A stretch of DNA of 45,005 nt, taken from positions 1-45,005 of the forward strand of contig JAFUVF010000040.1 in the NCBI GenBank assembly GCA_017483735.1, in the 5' to 3' direction. Positions 8,572 through 16,830 of this stretch are shown one piece after another. The notes under the pieces were generated by a model. It did not search any database, was not told the origin of the DNA, and saw only the letters and a program-made list of their open reading frames with translations. Each line of letters begins with the position of its first letter. Position 1 is the stretch's first letter. The stretch is from Lachnospiraceae bacterium (lineage in GTDB: Bacteria > Bacillota > Clostridia > Lachnospirales > Lachnospiraceae). The position numbers and the translations under genes are program-made.

Positions 8572-9684
8572 TTACTGTTTCACAAATTCTATATCAATGG
8601 TCATTCCGCTCTTTACATCATCTATAGCTTCCGCAGGGGCTATATATACATTGTACTCACTCCCCGACTCGTCTATTCTTGAAACCGTGCCGTAAATCGA
8701 TGTACTCCTGCCCGCATCGGTATACAGTATAGCTGCCATTCCCTCGTTGATGTCATGGAGAGCATCACTGTCAACCTTGGCGGCTATCTCATAATCGGAT
8801 ATATCCTCTATCTTTGCCGCACTTCCGCCGCTGTAAGCCTGCCCTGCACTTATATTGAGCTCTGTTATCACTCCGCTCATAGGCGCAAGCAGCTTTCTGG
8901 AATCAATCTTACTCTCAATGCTGTAGACCTCTAGCCTTGCCTCAGATACTGCTGAATCGCTGTCGCTGTCCGAAGATGCTTCGGAGGTAGAAGACGATGC
9001 ACTTGCCAGCACATCCTCGCCATTAAGCATTCTCACAAGAATATCTCTGATAAGTGTATAGTCCGCAAGCTCAGCCACACTTTTTTCATATGCCTCCTTG
9101 CTACCTGTGCCTTCCTGCCATTCATTTTTTGCCTGCTCTACCGCAACCTGACCGCCGTTTACAAAAAGCTGATACCGCTCCCACTCACTCTCCAGCTTAT
9201 CCGGCGTAAGGGAATTGATATAATTCACAACCCACTGGGGATATCCTTCGGAGGACTTGTTTGAACTGCTGCTCTGCTTGGACTTTGCCTCCTCGGCAGC
9301 TGCGAGCTTCGTCTTCGCATCCACAAGCTTGGCCTGAAGATCTGAGGTATCAAATTGTGCGATGACATCGCCTTCATTTACCGAATCTCCCACACTAAAA
9401 TAGACATCGGATACTGTAATGCCGCCGAATTCCGATGTGACATCCGCTATTTCAGCCCCTGTGACAACGCCCGTAGCTGTGATGGTTTCGGCCGCTACCG
9501 CTTCCTTTTGTTCCGGAGTCTCTACAGGAGAGGGCGAAATGGTTTCTACAGGGTCGGGCACCTCCACAGTCTCCTTCTTTTCCGATTTACCTCCGGTTAT
9601 GATAAGTGCTAACAAAACTCCGACCAAAATCCCTCCGCCAGCAGCAATGATGGTCTTTAAGTTTTTCGAAATAAATTCTTTCAT
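8572..9684 (-). CDS. HlyD/RND-type membrane fusion (efflux adaptor) protein
   Basis: A 370-residue membrane-anchored adaptor. One N-terminal membrane segment (about 11-31), then a Pro/Thr/Glu linker, a biotinyl-lipoyl-like half (FGGITVSDVYFSVGDSVNEGDVIAQFD), a coiled-coil region with Ser-rich insertions (about 115-245), the second lipoyl half (LLAPMSGVITELNISAGQAYSGG) and a beta-barrel C-terminus. Such adaptors normally pair with an ABC or RND transporter; no partner lies next to it. It follows the serine acetyltransferase gene by 27 bases and has GAGGAG ahead of ATG 9684, so the two are probably co-transcribed. Confidence 0.85.
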   Translation of the reverse strand: MKEFISKNLKTIIAAGGGILVGVLLALIITGGKSEKKETVEVPDPVETISPSPVETPEQKEAVAAETITATGVVTGAEIADVTSEFGGITVSDVYFSVGDSVNEGDVIAQFDTSDLQAKLVDAKTKLAAAEEAKSKQSSSSNKSSEGYPQWVVNYINSLTPDKLESEWERYQLFVNGGQVAVEQAKNEWQEGTGSKEAYEKSVAELADYTLIRDILVRMLNGEDVLASASSSTSEASSDSDSDSAVSEARLEVYSIESKIDSRKLLAPMSGVITELNISAGQAYSGGSAAKIEDISDYEIAAKVDSDALHDINEGMAAILYTDAGRSTSIYGTVSRIDESGSEYNVYIAPAEAIDDVKSGMTIDIEFVKQ

Positions 9685-9711
9685 TATTTATTCTCCTCGT
9701 GCTTTAATAGG

Positions 9712-10665
9712 TTAAATAATGTAGTACCAATCCTCGCCCTGTTCAAGCTCTATCTTGGTTTCCTTGTTTCCGCCGCTCTTTATGTTCAGCTCCTGATTCT
9801 TTATGGAAACACGAGTATCAGGAGGAATGGGCGTTGTGATGAAGGCATTACTTCCGATGACGGAATTTTTACCGATTACGGTTTTCCCGCCGAGAATGGA
9901 TGCGCCTGCATATATTGTTACATTGTCCTCAATAGTAGGATGACGCTTCACATCCTTAAGCTTCTGTCCTCCCCTTGTGGAAAGAGCACCTATGGTCACT
10001 CCCTGATAAATCTTCACATGCTCTCCGATTATGGATGTCTCGCCTATAACAATGCCAGTTCCGTGATCTATAAAGAAATAATTTCCTATGGTCGCACCGG
10101 GATGTATGTCTATCCCGGTCCTTGTATGTGCATATTCAGTCATAATGCGGGGAATGAGAGGAACATTTAACATAAATAATTCATGCGCAAGCCTGTATAT
10201 GGTTATTGCATAAAGCCCTGGATATGACAGAATGATTTCCTCATAATATCTGGTGGCAGGGTCGCCGTCAAAGGTTGCCTCAAGATCAGTTTCCAATAGA
10301 CTCCTTACCGAAGGGATACGCCGGAAGAATTCAACCGCAGTTTCCTGTGATTTGATATGAATCTCGGTATCGTTTCCGTAAATGCCCGAATACGCATATG
10401 CCAGCGCAATCTGCTTGTTCAGATGGTACATCACATCCTCTACGATGACGGACATTTTCGTATTAATATTATAAATCTTGTAATCCTTGTCCCAATAGTA
10501 TCCAGGGTATACTACCTTCAAAAGATCCCTTGTGATCTCTATGATCTCCGCCTTGTCAGGGCGCTTCAAAATATCCACCCTGTCTATATAGCGATCCGAA
10601 TCATAGCTTTTTAATATTTCCCCGACTACGCTGTCAATCTCTCTCTCAATAATACTGTTTTCCAT
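9712..10665 (-). CDS. epsC: Serine O-acetyltransferase, EpsC type
   Basis: A 317-residue enzyme that acetylates L-serine with acetyl-CoA, the first step of cysteine synthesis. An all-helical N-terminal half of about 180 residues (YPGYYWDKDYK, YHLNKQIALAYAYSG) matches the EpsC branch rather than short CysE. The left-handed beta-helix then shows HPGATIGNYFFIDHGTGIVIGETS, GVTIGALS and KRHPTIEDNVTIYAGASILGG. The catalytic Asp/His pair in this family is in the FIDHGTG and HPG segments. The ribosome site (AGGGGAA) is unusually far, about 15 bases, from ATG 10665, so initiation may be weak. No cysK gene is visible nearby. Confidence 0.92.
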   Translation of the reverse strand: MENSIIEREIDSVVGEILKSYDSDRYIDRVDILKRPDKAEIIEITRDLLKVVYPGYYWDKDYKIYNINTKMSVIVEDVMYHLNKQIALAYAYSGIYGNDTEIHIKSQETAVEFFRRIPSVRSLLETDLEATFDGDPATRYYEEIILSYPGLYAITIYRLAHELFMLNVPLIPRIMTEYAHTRTGIDIHPGATIGNYFFIDHGTGIVIGETSIIGEHVKIYQGVTIGALSTRGGQKLKDVKRHPTIEDNVTIYAGASILGGKTVIGKNSVIGSNAFITTPIPPDTRVSIKNQELNIKSGGNKETKIELEQGEDWYYII

Positions 10666-10719
10666 ATAATCTATACTGTTCCCCTATGATTATTTTGCTT
10701 TTATTGTGCAATTGAGGAA

Positions 10720-10748
10720 ATAATATCATTTAATCGTGAGAATTGCAA
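10720..10748 (-). promoter_or_regulatory. SigA-like promoter for epsC
   Basis: -35 TTGCAA (10748-10743), 17-base spacer, -10 TATTAT (10725-10720). It starts just after the end of the P-type ATPase gene, with no terminator seen between. Confidence 0.6.
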
Positions 10749-10781
10749 GAGTGGATACTTTTTATTGACACAGTTTTTTGC

Positions 10782-12860
10782 TTACTCCAAAAGATTCGTC
10801 ATACTCTTTACTCCGATAGCGATGGTTGAGGTATTATGGAGAAGCGCCGAGGTTGTGGGCTGTATGAGCCCTGCGATGCCGAGGGCGATAAGTCCGGTAT
10901 TGAAGCCGACTATTACCCTGTAATTGGAATTCATGCGCTTCATCAGCTTCTGGCTTAGATTTTTTAACACAATAATCTCATGCAGATTGTCTGCACCTAT
11001 TGTGATGTCTGCAACCTCCCTTGCAATCTCAGCTCCCTCCGATATGGCGATACCCACATCCGCCGCAGAGAGCGCCGGTGAATCGTTTATTCCGTCTCCC
11101 ACCATCACGACCCTTCTGCCTGCCGCCTTCTCCGAGTCGATAAAGGCTGCCTTGTCCTCGGGAAGCACCTCGGAGAAATATTTGTCCACTCCGACTCTCT
11201 CAGCAATGCTTTTTGCCGTGCGCTCCGAATCTCCGGTCATCATCACTATTCTCTCAAAGCCTGCTTCCCTGAGTTCCTTAACTACATCTCCCGCCTCCGG
11301 GCGCAGGGGGTCTTCTATAAGTATGACTGCCGCAAGTGTTCCGTCTATCGCCATATAAAGGTGCGAATACTCCGGAGAAAGGCTGTCAAAGGCATCCTCC
11401 TTCCCCTCCGGAACCTTACAGTTTTCATCCTCGAACACAAAATGATAGCTTCCGATGATAACCCGTTTATTCTCTATAGCGCTTGCGATACCGTGAGCAA
11501 CGATATACTCAACCTTTGAATGCTTCTCCTCATGCTCTAAGCCCCGTATCCTTGCCGCATCCACCACTGCCTTTGCCATGCTGTGGGGGAAATGCTCCTC
11601 AAGGCATGCCGCAAGCCTTAGAAGCTCATCCTCCGGATAGTCTATGAAGGGAACTACGCTTTTTACTGTAGGCTTTGCCTTTGTGAGGGTTCCTGTCTTG
11701 TCAAATACAATGGTCTTTGCTTCAGCCACGGCTTCTAAGAACTTGCCGCCCTTGACCGTTATATGATGCGTTCCCGCCTCCCTTATGGCGGACAATACCG
11801 ATACGGGCATTGCAAGCTTCAATGCGCAGGAATAGTCCACCATAAGAACCGACACGGCCTTTGTGACATTCCTTGTGACAGCCCATGTAAGAGCGGTTGC
11901 AAGGAAGGTATAGGGCACCAGAGAATCCGCAAGGTGCAGCGCCTTCCCCTCCACCTCGCTCTTTAATTTCTCCGAGTCCTCTATCATCCTCACTATGCGC
12001 TCATAGCGGCTGCCGCCGGATATGTTTTTGACTTTGATGCATATCTCGCCCTCATCCACTATTGTTCCGGCATATACTGATGCGCCCTCTGTACGCCTTA
12101 CCGGAAGGGATTCTCCCGTGAGAGCAGCCTGATTTATCATAGCCTCCCCTTCCGACACGGAGCCGTCAAAGGGTATGACAGAGCCCTGACGCACTATTAC
12201 GGTATCCCCCTCCTTTACATCGCTTACGGGGAGCAAAACCTCGTTATCCTCTGTCTTTATCCATACATTCCCCACATTCAGCGCCATGGTTCTTGCTAGG
12301 TCGTCCACGGATTTTTTGTGGGTCCATTCCTCCAAAAGCTCTCCTATATCCAGAAGGAACATAACCGAGCTTGCCGTAGGAAAATCGTTTCTTATAATCG
12401 ATACGCCTATAGCCGCCGCATCAAGCACCGGCACTTCTAGCTTTCTCTTCCCGAAGAGGCACTTTAATCCAAGCCACACGTATTTACACGCCTTATACAA
12501 TGTGTGCAGATGTCTTATGGGCGCAGGAATCAGATACTTTTTTCCATAATGAAAGATAATCCTGTTTACCAGTTTTTCCTGATATTCGGCGTTTAACGCC
12601 CTTCCTGAATTCTCCAAAAGGTTCTCCGGAACGTCCGCCTTTTCAAAGGAGAAGCGCTTTAATGCCTCTATGATATCTTCCCTGTCACAGCTATATACTA
12701 TAGCTGCATCAAAGGTGCGCTCATATACCTTTACGGATTCCACTCCGGGTATATCCATAATAGAAAACATAAGGATGTCAGCCTCTCTGCAGCTTAAGCT
12801 GTTCACAGAAAGGTGCACCCTTATGCGGGTTTTGTTTTCATGTTTAATTATAAAATTCAA
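10782..12860 (-). CDS. P1B-like heavy-metal P-type ATPase with atypical metal motif
   Basis: A 692-residue metal pump. A degenerate HMA-like domain (about 1-75) lacks the CxxC pair. The actuator holds LTGES (TGES 248-251), the phosphorylation site is DKTGT (387-391), and the C-terminal part holds MMTGDSERTAKSIAERVGV and GDGINDSPALSAADVG, so the ATPase cycle looks intact. The membrane motif that is normally CPC, SPC or similar reads YSC (343-345, in DYSCALKLAMP), without the usual proline, and the SEHP-type motif reads HFPHS. The transported ion is therefore uncertain. Being last in a ferrous-iron uptake operon suggests iron, manganese or zinc handling. It starts 9 bases after the DUF6110-like gene. 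Confidence 0.87.
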   Translation of the reverse strand: MNFIIKHENKTRIRVHLSVNSLSCREADILMFSIMDIPGVESVKVYERTFDAAIVYSCDREDIIEALKRFSFEKADVPENLLENSGRALNAEYQEKLVNRIIFHYGKKYLIPAPIRHLHTLYKACKYVWLGLKCLFGKRKLEVPVLDAAAIGVSIIRNDFPTASSVMFLLDIGELLEEWTHKKSVDDLARTMALNVGNVWIKTEDNEVLLPVSDVKEGDTVIVRQGSVIPFDGSVSEGEAMINQAALTGESLPVRRTEGASVYAGTIVDEGEICIKVKNISGGSRYERIVRMIEDSEKLKSEVEGKALHLADSLVPYTFLATALTWAVTRNVTKAVSVLMVDYSCALKLAMPVSVLSAIREAGTHHITVKGGKFLEAVAEAKTIVFDKTGTLTKAKPTVKSVVPFIDYPEDELLRLAACLEEHFPHSMAKAVVDAARIRGLEHEEKHSKVEYIVAHGIASAIENKRVIIGSYHFVFEDENCKVPEGKEDAFDSLSPEYSHLYMAIDGTLAAVILIEDPLRPEAGDVVKELREAGFERIVMMTGDSERTAKSIAERVGVDKYFSEVLPEDKAAFIDSEKAAGRRVVMVGDGINDSPALSAADVGIAISEGAEIAREVADITIGADNLHEIIVLKNLSQKLMKRMNSNYRVIVGFNTGLIALGIAGLIQPTTSALLHNTSTIAIGVKSMTNLLE

Positions 12861-12869
12861 GGCTTACTC

Positions 12870-13124
12870 CTAGGCTTCGACTACATTTGCGTTTTCTTCG
12901 GCTTTGCGCTTCTCGTTGATCTCCTGTGCGTCCGCATAGATATCCTGTGCGTTCTCCTGAATGGTATCGACGCACTTCATAACCTCATCCTTTGCCCGAA
13001 GCACTGCCGCCGTGCAGTGAGTATAGACCTTCTTTGCATCCTTGCTTGACAGAACCTTCACTCCTGCCGTTCCAAACAACACTCCTCCCAAAAAGCAGCA
13101 GGTTTTTTTTCCGAATCCCAACAT
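12870..13124 (-). CDS. Small membrane-anchored protein, DUF6110-like
   Basis: An 84-residue protein with an N-terminal Gly/Ala-rich hydrophobic segment (CCFLGGVLFGTAGVKVL) followed by a charged amphipathic helix (SSKDAKKVYTHCTAAVLRAKDEV). The pattern matches what I recall as the DUF6110 family, which is found beside P-type ATPases in Firmicutes. The role is unknown; a small accessory or regulatory subunit of the pump 9 bases downstream is plausible. AGGAAAGAA-type purine runs lie ahead of ATG 13124. Confidence 0.72.
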   Translation of the reverse strand: MLGFGKKTCCFLGGVLFGTAGVKVLSSKDAKKVYTHCTAAVLRAKDEVMKCVDTIQENAQDIYADAQEINEKRKAEENANVVEA

Positions 13125-13153
13125 ATTCTTTCCTCTCTTTCTTTATATCAGGC

Positions 13154-13208
13154 AGGGTGCCGTCTCCGACACCCTTACCTATTATAACACACTTATCAAT
13201 CCTGTGAA
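13154..13208 (-). promoter_or_regulatory. Possible internal promoter and hairpin in the iron operon
   Basis: TTCACA (13208-13203), 16-base spacer, TATAAT (13186-13181) could start transcription ahead of the DUF6110-like gene. A 6-bp hairpin AGGGTG/CACCCT (13175-13154) without a T tract follows. These could give separate control of the ATPase pair within the feo operon. Confidence 0.35.
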
Positions 13209-13372
13209 AGCTTTTTCGCACACTTGCTGCATCCTGCACACCCTCCGGGGCAGCCGGTGCAGCCGCCTCCCGAAAGCTCATGCTTTATACCTCTGATGAC
13301 ATTTCTGCCGCAGAAATATACTATTATCGCCAAAATGGCTATTACTATCATGTGTCCTAATACAGGTGGCAT
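13196..13372 (-). CDS. FeoB-associated Cys-rich membrane peptide
   Basis: A 58-residue peptide. One membrane helix (MIVIAILAIIVYFCG, about 8-22) is followed by a tail with CTGCPGGCAGC and a further Cys, the pattern of the FeoB-associated Cys-rich family. ATG 13372 lies 19 bases after the feoB stop, preceded by AGGAAAGGAAG. The family accompanies FeoB in many Firmicutes; a role in metal or redox sensing at the transporter is inferred, not known. Confidence 0.9.
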   Translation of the reverse strand: MPPVLGHMIVIAILAIIVYFCGRNVIRGIKHELSGGGCTGCPGGCAGCSKCAKKLSQD

Positions 13373-13391
13373 AATGCTTCCTTTCCTACAC

Positions 13392-15680
13392 TTAAGCCGC
13401 AGCGTTTACTGCAGTCAGACTCTTTACCGATTCATCGGGCTTATATCCCTTTCTCACAAGGAGATAGATTATTCCGATGACAAGAGCAATTCCTATAATG
13501 GAGCCTACACCGAACGCTACCTCTCCAACGATAAGTCCGCCTACATTATATACTATGAATGCAAGCACATACGCCCAGAGGGTCATATATCCGATTGCAG
13601 CCCATGTCCACTTTCTGTTGTTCATCTCACGCTTTATTGCGCCTATTGCCGCAAAGCAGGGAGCGCAGAGAAGATTGAATACCATGAAGGCAAATGCAGC
13701 GATAGGTGTGTAATCCGCAGCCACTCTCTCCCAGATGCCTTCGCCCTCGTCGCCGAGCTCTTCGCCTGCCGCATCCTCATCATAATTGTAAAGCACTCCG
13801 AAGGTTCCTACAACCTCCTCCTTAGCCACAAGTCCGGTAACCGTAGCGACGGTGGGCTTCCAGCTTCCGAAGCCGAGAGGCTTGAATACGAAGGATACTG
13901 CGTTTCCGACGCTTGCAAGAAGGGATGCGTCCATGGGGTTCACATCATCCTCGGAGATGTCCATTCTGTCAGCCAGCTTTGCCACATACTCATCTGTAAC
14001 AATGCTCTCATCCTCAAAGAGATTGTCCACAAGTCCGAAGGTTCCATTTACACTTCCGAATGCGGAGAGGAACCATATAACTATTGAGGAAATGACGATG
14101 ACACTTCCTGCCCTCTTTATGAAGGACCAGCCTCTCTCCCATGTAGCCCTCAAAACTCCGCCCACGGAAGGAATGTGATATGCGGGAAGCTCCATTACGA
14201 AGGGAGCGGGCTCCCCTGCAAATGCCTTAAACTTCTTAAGTATGATACCTGATATTACTATTGATGCGATTCCGATGAAATATGCGCTTGCGGCAACCCA
14301 GGGCGAACCGCCGAAGATTGCGCCTGCGATAAGTCCGATAATGGGAAGCTTTGCTCCGCAGGGCATAAAGGTTGTCGTCATTACTGTCATTCTTCTGTCA
14401 CGCTCATTCTCGATGGTTCTGGACGCCATAACTCCGGGAACACCGCAGCCTGTAGCCACGAGGCAGGGAATAAAGCTCTTTCCGGAGAGACCGAACTGTC
14501 TGAATATCCTGTCCATTACGAATGCAACTCTGGACATATATCCCACATCCTCCAAAATACTCAAGAGTAGGAACAATACGAGCATCTGAGGCACAAAGCC
14601 TATTACTGCGCCCACGCCTGCGACAATACCGTCCTGAATGAGTCCATAGAGCACCGTGCCTTCCTCAACATGGAGTGCTCCGAGGATTACGTCAAACAAT
14701 CCCGGAACCCACTCTCCGAAGATTACGTCATTGGTAAAGTCCGTAGCTGCCGTACCGATTGAAACTGTCCAGCCGCCCATTGCGATGGCATAAATAAGGA
14801 ACATTATTACTGCAAAAATCGGAAGACCCAGGATTCTGTTGGTCACAATCTTGTCAATCTTGTCGGATACGGAGAGCTCTCCCTTTGCTCTTGCCTTCTT
14901 TACCGTATCCTTTACGATGCCGGTAATGTAATTGTATCTCTGATTTGTGATTATGCTCTCGGAATCATCATCCAGAGCCTTCTCGCAATTCTCTATGAGT
15001 GTCTCTATCTTCTGCTTCTTGTCGGAGGGAAGGTTTATAGCTTCGACAGCCTTTGAATCCCTCTCAAAAAGCTTTATTGCGTTCCAGCGAAGAAGGTTGT
15101 CGTCCACGCTCCCCTTTATCTCCGCCTCGATATTCTGTATAACGCCCTCAACATCATTGTCGAGTATGGCGGATCTGCTTCCGAGGTTCTTCTCCTTTGC
15201 AAGCTTGATCGCCTTTTCGGCAACCTCCGCAGAGCCCTCTCCCTTAAGTGCGGAGAGCTCTACAACCTCCACTCCAAGCTTCTCTGAAAGCGCCTTTGCG
15301 TCCACCTTGTCCCCGTTCTTTCTCACAAGATCTATCATATTTAATGCGATGACCGTGGGGATGTTCAATTCAAGGAGCTGTGTGGTCAGATATAAGTTAC
15401 GCTCTATATTGGTTCCGTCCACTATGTTTATGATAGCGTCCGGCTTCTCGTTCACAAGATATGTGCGGGATACAACCTCCTCAAGGGTGTACGGGGACAG
15501 GGAGTAGATTCCGGGCAAATCCTGAATTACCACATCCTTGTGACCCTTTAGCTTTCCTTCCTTCTTCTCAACGGTAACTCCCGGCCAATTGCCCACATAT
15601 TGCTGACTTCCGGTCAGGTCGTTAAACAATGTGGTTTTTCCGCTATTGGGATTACCCGCCAAAGCAATTTTGATGTCCAT
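13392..15680 (-). CDS. feoB: Ferrous iron transporter FeoB
   Basis: A 762-residue inner-membrane Fe2+ importer. The N-terminal G domain shows GNPNSGKT (9-16), DLPGIYSLSPY and an NMID nucleotide-specificity motif. A helical insertion domain follows. The membrane part carries two Gate-type repeats with GCGVPGVMA and the NLLCAPC segment, normal for FeoB. A third region (about 555-660) is a charged loop containing a DMSEDDVN-like acidic stretch. It sits 18 bases after the second feoA gene and is followed by the Cys-rich peptide and metal ATPase genes. Confidence 0.97.
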   Translation of the reverse strand: MDIKIALAGNPNSGKTTLFNDLTGSQQYVGNWPGVTVEKKEGKLKGHKDVVIQDLPGIYSLSPYTLEEVVSRTYLVNEKPDAIINIVDGTNIERNLYLTTQLLELNIPTVIALNMIDLVRKNGDKVDAKALSEKLGVEVVELSALKGEGSAEVAEKAIKLAKEKNLGSRSAILDNDVEGVIQNIEAEIKGSVDDNLLRWNAIKLFERDSKAVEAINLPSDKKQKIETLIENCEKALDDDSESIITNQRYNYITGIVKDTVKKARAKGELSVSDKIDKIVTNRILGLPIFAVIMFLIYAIAMGGWTVSIGTAATDFTNDVIFGEWVPGLFDVILGALHVEEGTVLYGLIQDGIVAGVGAVIGFVPQMLVLFLLLSILEDVGYMSRVAFVMDRIFRQFGLSGKSFIPCLVATGCGVPGVMASRTIENERDRRMTVMTTTFMPCGAKLPIIGLIAGAIFGGSPWVAASAYFIGIASIVISGIILKKFKAFAGEPAPFVMELPAYHIPSVGGVLRATWERGWSFIKRAGSVIVISSIVIWFLSAFGSVNGTFGLVDNLFEDESIVTDEYVAKLADRMDISEDDVNPMDASLLASVGNAVSFVFKPLGFGSWKPTVATVTGLVAKEEVVGTFGVLYNYDEDAAGEELGDEGEGIWERVAADYTPIAAFAFMVFNLLCAPCFAAIGAIKREMNNRKWTWAAIGYMTLWAYVLAFIVYNVGGLIVGEVAFGVGSIIGIALVIGIIYLLVRKGYKPDESVKSLTAVNAAA

Positions 15681-15698
15681 AAATTTTTTCTCCTCCTA

Positions 15699-15920
15699 TT
15701 ACTCTACTTCGATAAGCTCGGCATCGGCTTTTCTGACTGAGAGCTCATACCCTCTCACGTTGAGCTCCATAGGATCTCCCAAAGGAGCCACCTTTCTGAC
15801 ATATACCTCAACGCCCTTGGTAATGCCCATGTCCATAATCCTGCGCTTGACAGGACCTTCGCCGTGGAGCTTAACCACCTTGACGGTCTCTCCAATCGCC
15901 GTGTCCTTAAGAGTTTTCAT
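15699..15920 (-). CDS. feoA: FeoA family protein (second copy)
   Basis: A 73-residue SH3-like protein. Seen: GETVKVVKLHGEGPVKRRIMDMGITKGVEVYVRKVAPLGDPMELNVRGYELSVRKADAE, the full FeoA consensus with its RxxDMGI core. It is thought to bind and regulate FeoB at the membrane. AGGAGG-type sites surround the short gaps on each side (33 bases from the first feoA, 18 to feoB). Confidence 0.95.
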   Translation of the reverse strand: MKTLKDTAIGETVKVVKLHGEGPVKRRIMDMGITKGVEVYVRKVAPLGDPMELNVRGYELSVRKADAELIEVE

Positions 15921-15953
15921 CGTCCTTTTCCTCCTATGTATTTAAGTGCTTCT

Positions 15954-16166
15954 CTATACAAGAATCCTGTTCGCCATGCTTTTGTCCAGCGCAATGCGGC
16001 TGTCCTTCACACGGAGAATAAGGTTTCCTCCTACCTGATTGACTACCGTGACTTCTTCGTTTACCACGAAGCCAAGCTCTGATAAGTGCTGGCGCACCTC
16101 GTCGTTTCCGCTTATTTTTTTTATAGCAACGGTCTCGCCGTTTCCTGCCATTGAAAGGGGCATCAT
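15954..16166 (-). CDS. feoA: FeoA family protein (first copy)
   Basis: A 70-residue SH3-like protein with the FeoA core (GETVAIKKISGNDEVRQHLSELGFVVNEEVTVV and a C-terminal GNLILRVKDSRIALDKSMA). It differs clearly from the second copy, so two FeoA types are co-encoded, a common clostridial arrangement. I chose the start at 16166 (MMPLSM) because GAAGG lies 5 bases upstream, and because the longer frame from 16235 would begin at the promoter's transcription start. Confidence 0.9.
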   Translation of the reverse strand: MMPLSMAGNGETVAIKKISGNDEVRQHLSELGFVVNEEVTVVNQVGGNLILRVKDSRIALDKSMANRILV

Positions 16167-16237
16167 ATTTACCTTCTTTCCCGTAAATTCTGCGTTTATA
16201 AGCAACAAAAACCAACGAACAAAATATCTGTTCATTG

Positions 16238-16253
16238 GTTAGTATATTCTAAC
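16238..16253. promoter_or_regulatory. Palindromic operator over the feo -10 box
   Basis: GTTAG-TATATT-CTAAC, a palindrome with 5-bp arms, overlaps the -10 hexamer. The TTAG...CTAA half-sites resemble DtxR/IdeR/MntR-family boxes more than a Fur box. A metal-dependent repressor is the natural reading. Confidence 0.55.
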
Positions 16254-16269
16254 TTATATTAGATGTCAA
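16241..16269 (-). promoter_or_regulatory. Strong SigA promoter for the feo operon
   Basis: -35 TTGACA (16269-16264), exact 17-base spacer, -10 TATACT (16246-16241). It lies directly after the nrdG stop. Confidence 0.85.
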
Positions 16270-16277
16270 GAACTTTC

Positions 16278-16796
16278 TTAAGAAGTAACTAACTGCGTTG
16301 TGCCGTCCATTGATTTTTTTACGTCTATGAGCCTTTGATTCTCGGAACCCCTGAATTTAAGCCTTAAGTTCTTCTTTTCCTCCACAAACTCCCCGTCCAC
16401 AAGCACATCTATCAAGTCCAAAAGCTCCTTTATCTCGTTTCTGCCCTCCGATATCCATTTGAGCAGATCTGTCTCGTAGGTATAGCCGGTATAGCACCAT
16501 ATGTCCTTATCCGGATATTTTTCCCGCACCTTCTTCAATATATCGAGAACCACAAGCCTGTTCTCCGGCTCGAAGGGCTCCCCGCCAAGCACCGTAAAGC
16601 CTCTTATATAATTCTCTCCCACAGCGTCAAGAAGCTCCTTTAAGGTTTCTTCTGTAAAGGGCTTCCCATACGCAAAATCCCATGTCTCCGCATTAAAACA
16701 GCCCCTGCAATGGTGCGTGCATCCGCTCACATAGAGGGATACCCTTACACCGGGGCCGTTTGCAACGTCAGTCTTTTTAAGCGCCGCATAGTTCAT
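16278..16796 (-). CDS. nrdG: Anaerobic ribonucleotide reductase activating protein
   Basis: A 172-residue radical-SAM enzyme that installs the glycyl radical on NrdD under anaerobic conditions. The Cys triad CTHHCRGC (C26, C30, C33, CX3CX2C) binds the 4Fe-4S cluster; the GGEPF motif (TVLGGEPFEP) contacts SAM. I chose ATG 16796 (MNYAALKKTD) with GGAG 9 bases upstream; the longer frame to 16922 runs back through the nrdD tail. It starts 34 bases after the nrdD stop, in the same transcript. Confidence 0.95.
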   Translation of the reverse strand: MNYAALKKTDVANGPGVRVSLYVSGCTHHCRGCFNAETWDFAYGKPFTEETLKELLDAVGENYIRGFTVLGGEPFEPENRLVVLDILKKVREKYPDKDIWCYTGYTYETDLLKWISEGRNEIKELLDLIDVLVDGEFVEEKKNLRLKFRGSENQRLIDVKKSMDGTTQLVTS

Positions 16797-16830
16797 ATAT
16801 TGTCGCTCCGTTTTATGTAAACTGTTTTCT

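Noticed and set aside
13224..14087. 287-codon plus-strand frame opposite feoB
   Set aside because: The Cys-rich peptide and FeoB on the minus strand explain this DNA fully.
16238..16253. Fur box at the feo promoter
   Set aside because: The palindrome lacks the GATAATGATAAT-like pattern and has TTAG...CTAA arms instead.
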